A DNA stretch of 64,000 bases from an uncultured Muribaculaceae bacterium. Its GTDB lineage: Bacteria; Bacteroidota; Bacteroidia; Bacteroidales; Muribaculaceae. Positions within the stretch are counted from its first letter, which is position 1. Every line of letters starts with the position of its first letter. Positions 35,686 to 44,800 of the stretch are shown one piece after another. Both the position numbers and the translations under genes were made by a program. Location of the stretch: contig CAJUFH010000006.1 of assembly GCA_910585755.1 (NCBI GenBank), positions 7,789-71,788 on the forward strand, read 5' to 3'. The notes under the pieces are model-generated. The model made no database searches and was not told where the DNA came from. It worked only from the letters and a program-made list of their open reading frames with translations.

Positions 35686-38600
35686 TTAGAAAGAGAGCTG
35701 GACGCCGAAGGTGTAGGTACGGGCGCGGGGATACATATTGTAGTCCACGTTGGGGGTCAGCCCCTCGCCGATGTTGACTTCGGGGTCATAACCGCTGTAC
35801 TTGCTGATGGTGAAGAGGTTGTACCCGGTCACGTAGAAGCGGCACTTAGTCATCCCGACATGCTTGAGGAGCTTGGTGGGGAGGGAGTAGCCGAGGGTGA
35901 GGGTCTGCAGGCGCAGGAACGAGCCGTCCTCCACGCCATAGGTGCTGACAAACGCCTTCGTAACGTTGTTGGGGCTCCACATCGTCGCATTCTTGTTATA
36001 GCGGGCCATAACCTCAGGCTGGTCCCAGAGGTAGTTGCCCCATTCGTCGGTGCGCATCCACATCCCCTCGAAGTCGGCAGAGAGGTTGCGGTACTGGCCG
36101 GAGGAGCTGGGGGTGGTGGCCATATGGATTTTGTTGAGGTTCAGCACGTCGAAGCCGCACATGAAGTTGAAGAAGGCGTTCAGGTCGAAGCCGCGCCAGG
36201 TGGCGTTGATGCCGAAACCGCCGGAGAATTTGGGCGACGTGTTACCGATAATCTTGCGGTCATCGGCGTTGATGATGTAACTCTCGGGGTCGTCGGGGTC
36301 GACCGGGGTCAGCTTCTTGAACTTGGGCGAGCCCGGGCCGAGGGTTCCGGCAAGAGGGCTGGAGTCGACGATGCCGGGCTTGAGGGTGTAGGTTTTTGCT
36401 TCCTTGTTGTAGATGAAGTCCTCGACCTTGTAGAAGCCGTCGTTGACATAACCGTAAATCTGGCCCATGCGCTGGCCCACGCGGTACCAGAACACGTCGT
36501 CGTTGATGTCCACCTTGTCGACGTTCGCATAGAAGGCGCTTTCGCCGTCGGCGAGCTTGTCAATTTTGCCCTTGTTGAGGCCGATGTTGAAGTTGGCACC
36601 GAGGGTCCAGTCCTTGTTTTCGATGATGTAGGCATTCAAGTTCAGCTCGAAGCCCTTGTTGGAGGTCTGGCCGATGTTGGTCAGCATCTCGGTGAATCCG
36701 GTGTCGCCCGGAATCTGCGACTCGATCAGCAGGTCCTTGGTGGTGTTGAAATAGAGGTCGAAGGTACCGTCGAGGCGCCCGTTGAAGAAGGAGAAGTCAA
36801 GACCGAGGTTTCGGGTGATGGTGGTCTCCCACTTGGCGTCGGGGTTGACGGGGAACTTGCTGTTGAACTCGTACCAGTAGCTTCCCTGCTCGCCCCATCC
36901 GGCGCTCTGCGAGGTGTCGCCGAGCTTGTAGAGGCGCATGTAGAGGTCGGAGTCAATGCGGTCGTTACCGGCGAAACCGATAGATGCGCGGAGCTTGAGG
37001 TTCGTCAGCCAGGTATAGTCCTTGAGGAATTTCTCGTTGGAGATACGCCATGCGATGGCTCCGGCGGGGAACCAGCCCCAGCGGTTCTTCTTGGAGAACT
37101 TCGTCGAGCCGTCGGCGCGGAGGGTGAAGGTCGCGAGGTAGCGGTCGTCGAAGCTGTAGTTGATACGTCCGAAGAAGGAGCTTACGCGGTTGGGGGAGCC
37201 GTGGGTCGAGCGGTTGTAGCGGGGAGTGCCGAGGGCGAAGTTGTCGTAGGCCTTCTCGGCGTCGAGGTTTTCGGGGAAGCCGGCGATGCGGATTTCCTGC
37301 GATACCTCGCCGTTATGCTTCATTTCCTGGCCGAGCATGAACTGGAAGTCGTGGGTGTCCTTGATGTTAAGGGCGTAGTTCCAGACGTTGGTGAGCTGCC
37401 ACTTGGTGCGGCTCTTTTTCTTCTGTGTCAGGTAGGGACCCCAGTTGCGCGAGTTGGAGTCGGACTCGGCGGCGTTGAACGCGCGGTCGTCCTCGTCGAA
37501 GTCCTCCCAGGTGAACTCGTTGCGGAGGGTCATCCCCTTGATAATAGTCCAGTTAAGGGCGCCACCCATGTTGAGGAGCTTCGAGTAGCGGTTACGGTAG
37601 TAGCGCTCGTTGGTCTCCAGCGGGTCGTAGTGATACTGGGTCGTTATTTCATCGGGGGTCAGGTACTCGTTGTTCTCGGGCACTTTCGCGAAGTCTTGAA
37701 GGCCGTAGGTCGGCTGCTCCTGAAGGGCGGTCAGAAGGCCGATACCCTCTGTGCCGCGGCCCTGGAGGGTCTTGTTCATGTAGCGGGTACGGTACTCAAT
37801 CGAGAGGAAGTTCCAGAGCTTGACGTTCAGGTTGCCGTTGATGTTGTTCTGGATCAGGCCGTTGTCAGGCATGACGGAGGGCTGGTCCTGGTGCATGAAC
37901 GAGAGTTTGAACTTGAACTTTTCGTTACCGCCGCTGACGCTGCCGTCGACGGCCCAGGAGACGGGGTGGGTAGAGAAGATGATGTCCTGCCAGTCATATC
38001 CCTCGTAGCCTTGGTAGATATACATCTCGAAGGGCTTGCCGAAGCTGTTGGCGTAACTGTCGCGGACGGATGAGCCTTTGGAGTAGAGGCGGTCGTAGTT
38101 GGCTCGTACAAAGTCGTAAGGCTTCAGCACGTCGAGCTTGTTGGAAAGCTCCTTGGTCTGGACGTAGGCGTTTACGTTGACCTGCACCTTGCCCTCGCTG
38201 GGCTTCTTGGTGGTCACGAGCACAACGCCGTTGGCGCCGCGGGCTCCGTAGATGGCGGTCGAGGCCGCGTCCTTAAGCACCTGGATGTTGTCGACGTCGG
38301 TCGCGGGCACGTCGTTCAGCGAGCCTTCGAAGCCGTCGATCAGCACCAGGGGCTGGTTCGACTGGGTGATGGAGCCGCCGCCGCGGATGCGGACGGTTAC
38401 CTCGGCGTCAGGGGAGCCGTCGGCGGTCGTTACCTGCACGCCAGGCATGCGGCCGATGATGGCCTCGCCGACGTTGGCGACCGGCATGCGTTCGATTACC
38501 TTGGCCTCTACCGACGACATGGAGCCTGTAAGGTTGCCGCGCTTCTGGGTGCCGTAGCCGATGACCACGACCTCGTCCATCATCGTCGCGTTGGCCTCCA

Positions 38601-38877
38601 TGAGGATGTCGACGTTGGTCTGCCCCTTCAGGGGTACCTCCTTGTTGTCGAACCCGACGTAGCGCACGATCAGCACGTCCTTGGCTGGGTTGACGTTTTT
38701 GAGCGAGAAGTTGCCGTCGAAGTCGGTCGAGGCGGCGTTCTGCGTGCCCTTGATGAGCACCGTAGCCCCGATCAGCGGACCCTCGCTGTCAGAAACCGTA
38801 CCGGTGACGGTGGTTGTCTGCGCGCAGGCCCATATCGAGGCGAGCGCCAGACAAATCGTCATTAATATTCTGTTCAT
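35686..38877 (-). CDS. SusC/RagA-family TonB-dependent outer-membrane transporter (PUL 2)
   Basis: The 1063-residue transporter has a signal peptide (ending IWACAQ), the carboxypeptidase-regulatory-like domain (VTGTVSDSEGPLIGATVLI), a TonB box (DEVVVIGYGTQKRG), the plug (VTVRIRGGGSITQSNQPLVL, YGARGANGVVLVTTKKP) and a full barrel ending TFGVQLSF. It works with the SusD encoded 21 nt downstream. It is preceded by two lipoprotein genes, an unusual order since susC often comes first. The intergenic motif CTAAACCTTAA around the previous stop recurs at three junctions of this operon. Confidence 0.95.
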   Translation of the reverse strand: MNRILMTICLALASIWACAQTTTVTGTVSDSEGPLIGATVLIKGTQNAASTDFDGNFSLKNVNPAKDVLIVRYVGFDNKEVPLKGQTNVDILMEANATMMDEVVVIGYGTQKRGNLTGSMSSVEAKVIERMPVANVGEAIIGRMPGVQVTTADGSPDAEVTVRIRGGGSITQSNQPLVLIDGFEGSLNDVPATDVDNIQVLKDAASTAIYGARGANGVVLVTTKKPSEGKVQVNVNAYVQTKELSNKLDVLKPYDFVRANYDRLYSKGSSVRDSYANSFGKPFEMYIYQGYEGYDWQDIIFSTHPVSWAVDGSVSGGNEKFKFKLSFMHQDQPSVMPDNGLIQNNINGNLNVKLWNFLSIEYRTRYMNKTLQGRGTEGIGLLTALQEQPTYGLQDFAKVPENNEYLTPDEITTQYHYDPLETNERYYRNRYSKLLNMGGALNWTIIKGMTLRNEFTWEDFDEDDRAFNAAESDSNSRNWGPYLTQKKKSRTKWQLTNVWNYALNIKDTHDFQFMLGQEMKHNGEVSQEIRIAGFPENLDAEKAYDNFALGTPRYNRSTHGSPNRVSSFFGRINYSFDDRYLATFTLRADGSTKFSKKNRWGWFPAGAIAWRISNEKFLKDYTWLTNLKLRASIGFAGNDRIDSDLYMRLYKLGDTSQSAGWGEQGSYWYEFNSKFPVNPDAKWETTITRNLGLDFSFFNGRLDGTFDLYFNTTKDLLIESQIPGDTGFTEMLTNIGQTSNKGFELNLNAYIIENKDWTLGANFNIGLNKGKIDKLADGESAFYANVDKVDINDDVFWYRVGQRMGQIYGYVNDGFYKVEDFIYNKEAKTYTLKPGIVDSSPLAGTLGPGSPKFKKLTPVDPDDPESYIINADDRKIIGNTSPKFSGGFGINATWRGFDLNAFFNFMCGFDVLNLNKIHMATTPSSSGQYRNLSADFEGMWMRTDEWGNYLWDQPEVMARYNKNATMWSPNNVTKAFVSTYGVEDGSFLRLQTLTLGYSLPTKLLKHVGMTKCRFYVTGYNLFTISKYSGYDPEVNIGEGLTPNVDYNMYPRARTYTFGVQLSF

Positions 38878-38898
38878 TGGTATGTTGGATCTTAAGGT

Positions 38899-40653
38899 TT
38901 AGAGATTCTGTTGATTGAGGAGCTCCTCGTAGGTGGTGGTTGTCTCCTGGGGCTCGTCTATGCCGTAGGCCGCCATGGAGTAGCCGGTGGTGCGGGTGTT
39001 GCCCGAGGCGGTCGCGGAGGCGTTGGCGAGCTTGAAGAATGTGCCCTTGCCGTTGGCGGCGGCGGATCCGGAGACGGTGTTGCCCGATACGGTGATTGTC
39101 GCCGAGGAAGCCGACGCGAGGTCTATATTAAAATATGTGTATTCGGAGCCGCGGGGGTCGATGAAGATGTTGTTGAGAATCTTTATGTCGACCGCGCCGT
39201 CGACCTTCGACATGTTGTTCATTACAACGTCGCGGGCCGCGAAGTTCTTGGCGTGGAAGAGGCAGCCGGAGATTTCCCAGTTGCTGATGGTCGTCAGGCG
39301 CTGGGTCTGCGGGCGCAGCAGGGCGCTCGAGGAGTTGGTCGTGTAGTTGGTTACGCGGCACCCTTTGAGGCGCATGGTCCCGACTGTCTGCTGGTGGTCG
39401 GCGCTGGAGGCCTGGTACCAGATTACGCCGGTGTTCCAGTTGTCGAAGTCGCAGTTGATGAGTTCGATCGTCCCGATGTTGAACTGCTTGTTGCGGGGGT
39501 TGAACAGGCGGCTTTGCGGCACGAAGTTGATATTCTCCAGGGTGATGTGGTCGAACGTGCCCTCGAGGCCGATCATCGCGGAGCTGCCCATGGTTACGGT
39601 AGCGTAGCTCTGTCCGAAGCCGGGGGTCTGGCCCAGGAGGTGGACTGACTTGTTCCAGGTTGCGACGGCTGCCGAGTTAACGCGGTAGGAGGAGTTGGCT
39701 CTGAGGTAGAGCTTGACCTCGCTGACGGAGGCGTCGGCCATCTGCTCGGCAAGTACGGCGCCGAGATCCTCGTCGGGTGTGACATAGGTGTAGCCTTCGG
39801 GCACTTCTACCTTCGGAGCGGGGGTGAGGGGCACCTCCGTCCAGCGCTGCGAGCCGACCTGGATGTTGTAGTTGACAATCACGCGCTCGTTGGGGTCGTT
39901 GAGGTTGAAGGTGACCTCCGTAGTGTCGTTGGGGAGCACGGTGATCGCGTCGGCGAACGGCTTGGAGTTGACGACGTTGCCGTTGGTGTCGAGGTAGTCG
40001 ATGCGGACGTTTACGGGGTTATCCTTAGAGCCGAAGAGGACCGCGTCCTGGGTGTAGCCGACACCGCCGCCGGCGGTCGCCTTCTCGCATACCAGGTCGT
40101 AAGGCTCGCCGACAATCACGCTCGCGGAGCTTACCTTCCATCCCTTGACGGGAGTGTTGATGACGGCCCTGACGGTCGAGTAGCTTTTGTCGGCCTTTTC
40201 GTCGAGGGCTTTGAGGCGCAGCAGGCCCGTGCGGGTCTTGATTGCGATTTTGAGGGCTGAGCCGGCGCTGTAATTCACGGGGTCGGAAATGGCCAGGGGG
40301 AGCTTGCAATCCTTGTCCTGGTCGAAGACTACGTCGCCGAGCGAGGCGGGAATCTTCGTCAGCATGGTGTCGACCTGCTGGGTGGCGAAAATCTTGTAAG
40401 AGCCGTCCTCGAGCGCGAAACGGTGGGTCGAGCCGTAGTTCCCGAAGTAGGTGCCGTTGTCGCGGTATATGAAGAGTATGCGCTGGTTGGGGTGGCCGTC
40501 GTCCTGGCCGTAGTGTACGTTGTACGGTTCGCCGTTTAGGGTCAGCTCGATGTCGCGGGTGACAGAGGTCTTGTAGGCTTCGTCATCCTTGCACGCGACG
40601 AGGCTGGCGGTTGCCAGAACGGCGAGCATCCCGTATTTGAACTGTATATTCAT
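38899..40653 (-). CDS. Lipoprotein with fimbrillin-like N-terminal half and DUF4957-type beta-helix
   Basis: The 584-residue product has a lipobox (ASLVAC, cysteine about residue 21). Residues about 25-270 are beta-rich and resemble the fimbrillin/FimB-Mfa2 style of fold (IELTLNGEPYNVHYG, ALEDGSYKIFATQQ, LRLKALDEKADKSYSTVRAV). From about 290 a right-handed beta-helix runs to the end (VTPDEDLGAVLAEQMAD, then LENINFVPQSR, IELINCDFDNW, ISGCLFHAKNF, ILNNIFIDPRG turns), as in DUF4957. It may bind glycan at the surface. It is the second gene of the operon, 21 nt after the fimbrillin-like gene and 21 nt before susC. Function is inferred from location. Confidence 0.65.
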   Translation of the reverse strand: MNIQFKYGMLAVLATASLVACKDDEAYKTSVTRDIELTLNGEPYNVHYGQDDGHPNQRILFIYRDNGTYFGNYGSTHRFALEDGSYKIFATQQVDTMLTKIPASLGDVVFDQDKDCKLPLAISDPVNYSAGSALKIAIKTRTGLLRLKALDEKADKSYSTVRAVINTPVKGWKVSSASVIVGEPYDLVCEKATAGGGVGYTQDAVLFGSKDNPVNVRIDYLDTNGNVVNSKPFADAITVLPNDTTEVTFNLNDPNERVIVNYNIQVGSQRWTEVPLTPAPKVEVPEGYTYVTPDEDLGAVLAEQMADASVSEVKLYLRANSSYRVNSAAVATWNKSVHLLGQTPGFGQSYATVTMGSSAMIGLEGTFDHITLENINFVPQSRLFNPRNKQFNIGTIELINCDFDNWNTGVIWYQASSADHQQTVGTMRLKGCRVTNYTTNSSSALLRPQTQRLTTISNWEISGCLFHAKNFAARDVVMNNMSKVDGAVDIKILNNIFIDPRGSEYTYFNIDLASASSATITVSGNTVSGSAAANGKGTFFKLANASATASGNTRTTGYSMAAYGIDEPQETTTTYEELLNQQNL

Positions 40654-40674
40654 TGGTAAGGTGAGATTTAAGGT

Positions 40675-41565
40675 TTAGAAGGGGGTAACATCCACTGTTA
40701 CCTTCATGCGCGCGCCGGCGGGAACGAGTGATGCCGTGCGCCAGGGGGTCTGGACGTAGTCGTCCTGCGACACCGGAACGGTGAACGTGTAGTGTTTCGC
40801 GGCCTCGTATTTGAGCATCGTCTCCAGCGGCGAGGAGGAGGTGTTGACCTTCTCTCCCCCCTTGAGGTAGTCGATTGTTATGGTCGCGTTGTTGTCGAGT
40901 GAGGTGGTGGGGAAAGTGGTGAAGCTCCCTTTGAACTCTGTCGAGGCGTCGAGCCGGAGGGTGAGGGGTGTCCCTTCGACCGTGCCGTCGCTTACCTTGT
41001 AGGAGGCGGCGATGTCGTTGAAGGTCACGTCGAGGCGGTCGAAGTTGCCGGCCGCGGCCAGGTCGGCGGCGGTTTCGGCGGTCTGGAAGTCAACCGCGGC
41101 GATCACGCGGCGCAGGGCGACGTCGAGTGTCGAGAACGATTTGTCCGACGAGAAGCGCTGCGGAGTAGATACCCATACGTCCTGTTTCGCCGTCGGGTCG
41201 ATGTTTACAGTTACCGTCTCGTAGCTCTCGGTGCCGGTGAAGTTGTCGGCGTTGGCCACGGCGAACGTCTGGTAGGTCTCGCCGAGGGGGAACTCGACGG
41301 CGAAGCGCCCCTGGGTGGCGTCGCACTCCTTCTGTTCCACCAGGGTGTACTCGCGGCGGTTTACTTTGTAGATGAACACTGTGAACTTGGAGATGCCGGC
41401 GGCCTGCAGCTCTTCGGCCGTGGCGCGCGAGAGGGTCATCTCCACCTTCTGCTTCGAGGCGTCGCCGCCCCCCTGTCCGGGAGCCGACGGCTCGTCGGCG
41501 CTCTGCGAGCACCCCGTGAGGGCCACCGCGAGCGGGAGCAGGAATCTGGAAAGGTTTTGGATCAT
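40675..41565 (-). CDS. Fimbrillin-like (FimB/Mfa2-type) lipoprotein opening the PUL 2 operon
   Basis: The 296-residue product starts with a lipoprotein signal (SRFLLPLAVALTGC). The body has the fimbrillin-like pattern: ISKFTVFIYKVNRREYTLV, then FAVEFPLGETYQTFAVANADNF and LDVALRRVIAAVDFQT. Such proteins are adhesin or fimbrial anchor subunits, but here the gene leads a SusC/SusD operon, so a glycan-binding role is more likely (inference). ATG 41565 was chosen because the lipoprotein signal begins there; a further upstream start at 41652 would put 29 extra residues before it. It is divergent from the HTCS gene, 254 nt apart. Confidence 0.65.
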   Translation of the reverse strand: MIQNLSRFLLPLAVALTGCSQSADEPSAPGQGGGDASKQKVEMTLSRATAEELQAAGISKFTVFIYKVNRREYTLVEQKECDATQGRFAVEFPLGETYQTFAVANADNFTGTESYETVTVNIDPTAKQDVWVSTPQRFSSDKSFSTLDVALRRVIAAVDFQTAETAADLAAAGNFDRLDVTFNDIAASYKVSDGTVEGTPLTLRLDASTEFKGSFTTFPTTSLDNNATITIDYLKGGEKVNTSSSPLETMLKYEAAKHYTFTVPVSQDDYVQTPWRTASLVPAGARMKVTVDVTPF

Positions 41566-41677
41566 GATATAGTTAGGTTTTAGATAGATTTCCATGGATA
41601 GGTATGGCACCGGAAACGGTGAATCATCAGGTCTGCGGATAGGCACGGACATAGCGCGCCTCTCTTACGGGTGCAAA

Positions 41678-41790
41678 TTTGCTAAAAAATATAAAACGGG
41701 GTGGAGTAAAATTTGCCAAATTTCGGGGGCATAACAATTTTTCACGCTTTTAACGCACGGCATTTTGTATATCCGCCAATCTTTGCTAAA
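41678..41790. promoter_or_regulatory. Three TTTGCYAAA copies in the divergent HTCS / PUL 2 region
   Basis: TTTGCTAAA (41678-41686), TTTGCCAAA (41712-41720) and TTTGCTAAA (41782-41790) lie in the same direction, with start-to-start spacings of 34 and 70 bp. The first is part of the palindrome GCAAATTTGC (41673-41682). The third overlaps the HTCS -7 box. They could be binding sites for the AraC-type DNA-binding domain of the HTCS; chance in this AT-rich spacer is also possible. Confidence 0.4.
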
Positions 41791-41794
41791 TTTG
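41764..41794 (+). promoter_or_regulatory. Promoter of the HTCS gene
   Basis: TTTG (41764-41767) is followed after 19 nt by TAAATTTG (41787-41794), an exact Bacteroidetes -33/-7 pair. The ATG is at 41820, so the leader is about 20 nt. Confidence 0.8.
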
Positions 41795-41819
41795 CACTGC
41801 ACCTGCTTATGATCCACCC

Positions 41820-44800
41820 ATGAAACAAACACGGTACCAATACATAACTCTGATATTCGCCCTGCTGCTGTCGCTCCCGGCGGCGCTTGGGCAGCCTTTC
41901 TGCCAGACGCGCACCTTCAACGTCAGCGACGGGCTCCCATCAAACAGCATATCGAAGGTGGCCCAGGACTCCGACGGCCTCATATGGGTGGCTTCATGGA
42001 ACGGCCTGAGCTATTTCGACGGCTACGGCTTCGCCTCGTTCCGCTCCGGCGAGCGCCACGGCTCCCTGACCTCCAGCCGCATCGTAAACATCGCTCCCGA
42101 CAGCGAGGGGAAGGTGTGGCTCCTGACTTATGACCGCAAACCGTACATCTTCGACCCTACCGACAGCCGGTTCGCCTCCCTCGACGAGGTGCTGGCCCTG
42201 AAGGCGGGGCGCACCAGCCGCATCCAGGAGATTTATCCCGCGGGAAATTACATGTGGCTTGTCGCCGACGGCCCCGCCCCGACGACCCGTGTCAGAGTCT
42301 CGATGCCGGTAGACACCGCCTCGGTGGAGGTCTACGGCCGCGACAAGCTCCGCGGGGCCGCGACGCGCGTGACAAAGGTGCTTCTCGACTCGTTAGGCAA
42401 CGAATGGGTGTTCACCGACGCGGGGGTGCAGCTCTATGGCGCTCCTGTGGCGTGCGAGGGGAGCTTCCTCGACCCGGCGACCACCGGTGGCGCGACATAT
42501 TTCGCCACTTCCGACGGTAGGTTCTACTCTTTCAAAAAGGGGGATACCGCCCTGTCGCCGGTCGCTCTCCCCGAAGGCCTCGACTTCCGCCGGGTAGAGG
42601 CGCTCAAAACCCTCGACTCCAACAACCTGATCGCGGCTGTCCCCGGAGGGCTCGCGGTCTATGACCTCCGCAACCGCTCCTGGCGGCACGTCGCGGCCGG
42701 AAGCCCCGCCGACAACGTGGCCTCGGTCTTCGTCGACTCGCGCCACCGCGCATGGGCTCTGACGGAAGCCGGAAACGTGTGGCTCACAAATCCGGCTGTC
42801 ACGTCAGCCTCCCGCGTTGAGACCGGTCCGGGGGCTCCCGACGCGTCGGTCAGCAGCGTGCCCCTCTGGGTCGAAGACCGCTTCGGCACGATATGGCTCG
42901 CTCCGAAAGGGGGCCGCTTCGGCTACTTTGACGAGGTTTCAGGCAAAATCAACCCGCAGGAATTTCAACTCCCCCATCTGAAATACACCTCCATTCCCGA
43001 AATCGACCGCTTCTTCGTTGACCGCCAGCATAATCTGTGGATCGGCACTACCCACGACCTGACTCTCGTGAACTTCAACCACCATATGGTGAAGACCACC
43101 CCCCTGGTGCTCAACCAGGAAGTAAGGGCGCTCCTCCCCTGCGCCAGCGGAAAGTTCCTGGCCGGGTCGCGCAACGGGGTCCTCGGGCGTTTCACCGCCG
43201 ACGGCGCTCCCGACGGTTACCTCGGCAAGCGGGAGAACCCCGACGGCACAGGGCGCGTGTTCGAGACCTCGACCCCGGTACGCTTCTCCGACCATATCTA
43301 CGCCATGTACGAGGATGCCGACAAGGACATATGGGTCGGCACGAAGGGTGACGGCCTCTACCTCATACGTCCCGACGGTAGCTTCACACATTTCAGGGCC
43401 GGCAAGCCTGATTCCTACGCAATACCGACGGATACAATCTACGACATCCGCCAGGACAGCAGGGGGAACATATGGATCGGGTCGTTTGGCGGAGGACTTC
43501 TCAAAGCCGAGAAACTTCCCGGCGGCGATGCCCGCTTCATACACGCCGGAAACGCGATGAAGAACTACCCCCTCACGAAGTTCCCCCGCGTGCGCCGAAT
43601 CACCTCCGACGGGAAGGGGACCATAATCCTCTCGACCCATAACGGCCTGATTACCTTCTCGAACGATTTCAAAACTCCCCGCGACATAAAGTTCCATACG
43701 ACAGTGCATGTCCAGGGCGACCCCTCTTCGCTGCAGACCGACGACGTGCTGCAGGCGCTCGTGACAGCCAACGGCGACATCTATGTCGCGACCATGGCGG
43801 GGGCGCTGCAGATGGTCGATTCCGACAATCTTCTGCAGGGGCAGCTCAAATTCAAGTCGGGCGGAGGGCCGCGCGACCATCTTTTCTTCCTGCAGAACTC
43901 CACCGTCGGGGGAAACATCCTCTCGATGGTCGAGGACACGAGCCGCAATATATATATTGTGCGCGAGACGAGCATCCTGGTGTACTCCCCGGCGACAAAC
44001 ACCCTGGCCGTCTACGGCCGCAACAACATTGGCGGGAGCATCGACTTCACCGAGGCAGCCCCGGTGTTCTCCCCGGAGAGCGGCAAGCTCCTATTCGGGG
44101 CGATGGGGGGAGTCGTGTACCTCGACCCGGAGGAGATGGTCGGAAGCACCCATACCCCCAAGATTGTCTTTACCGGCATCCAGTTCCAGGGTGAGCCGGA
44201 AAAGAAGCAGATTCTGAACCCTGAAATGCTTGAAGTGCAGGGGGGCAAGCGCAACTTCGCGATCAGTTTCGCCGCGCTGGATTACAGCGACAACACCAAC
44301 ATACAGTATGCCTACAAGCTGGCCGACGATCCCGACTGGACGTATCTCGGGACAGCGCATACGGCCCACTTCAACCACCTCGCGCCCGGCGACCACACCC
44401 TCCTGGTGAAAAGTACCGACGGTAACGGCGTCTGGCTCGACAACCAGCGGGAAATCCTGATCCGGGTCCACCCCGATTTCTGGGAGTCGAACTGGGCGAA
44501 GGTGATATATGTAGTCGTATTCCTGCTTGTGGCGTGGCTCGTGGCATATTTATTCACTCTCAACCGCAAAAGCGCCATAACCAACATGCTACGCAAGAAG
44601 GAGAAGAAGTTCTTCATCGACGCCTCCCACCGGCTGCGCACTCCTCTGACCCTCATCGGGGGGCCGGTCGCAGAAGTGCTTGAGAGCGAGCCCCTTTCCG
44701 ACCGCGCCCGCGGCTACCTGGAGAAAGTCCACCGCAATTCCCAGGAGATGCTGAAAATGGTTAACGGCATCCTTACCAACGCGTCGGACCACAACTACAT

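Noticed and set aside
35860..38073. 737-residue plus-strand open frame antisense to the PUL 2 SusC
   Set aside because: It is a shadow of third-position GC bias; the minus strand encodes a full SusC with all domains.
41674..41681. Promoter for the PUL 2 operon built on minus-strand CAAATTTG
   Set aside because: The first base of the -7 box is wrong and no TTTG lies at the -33 distance; too weak to list as a promoter.
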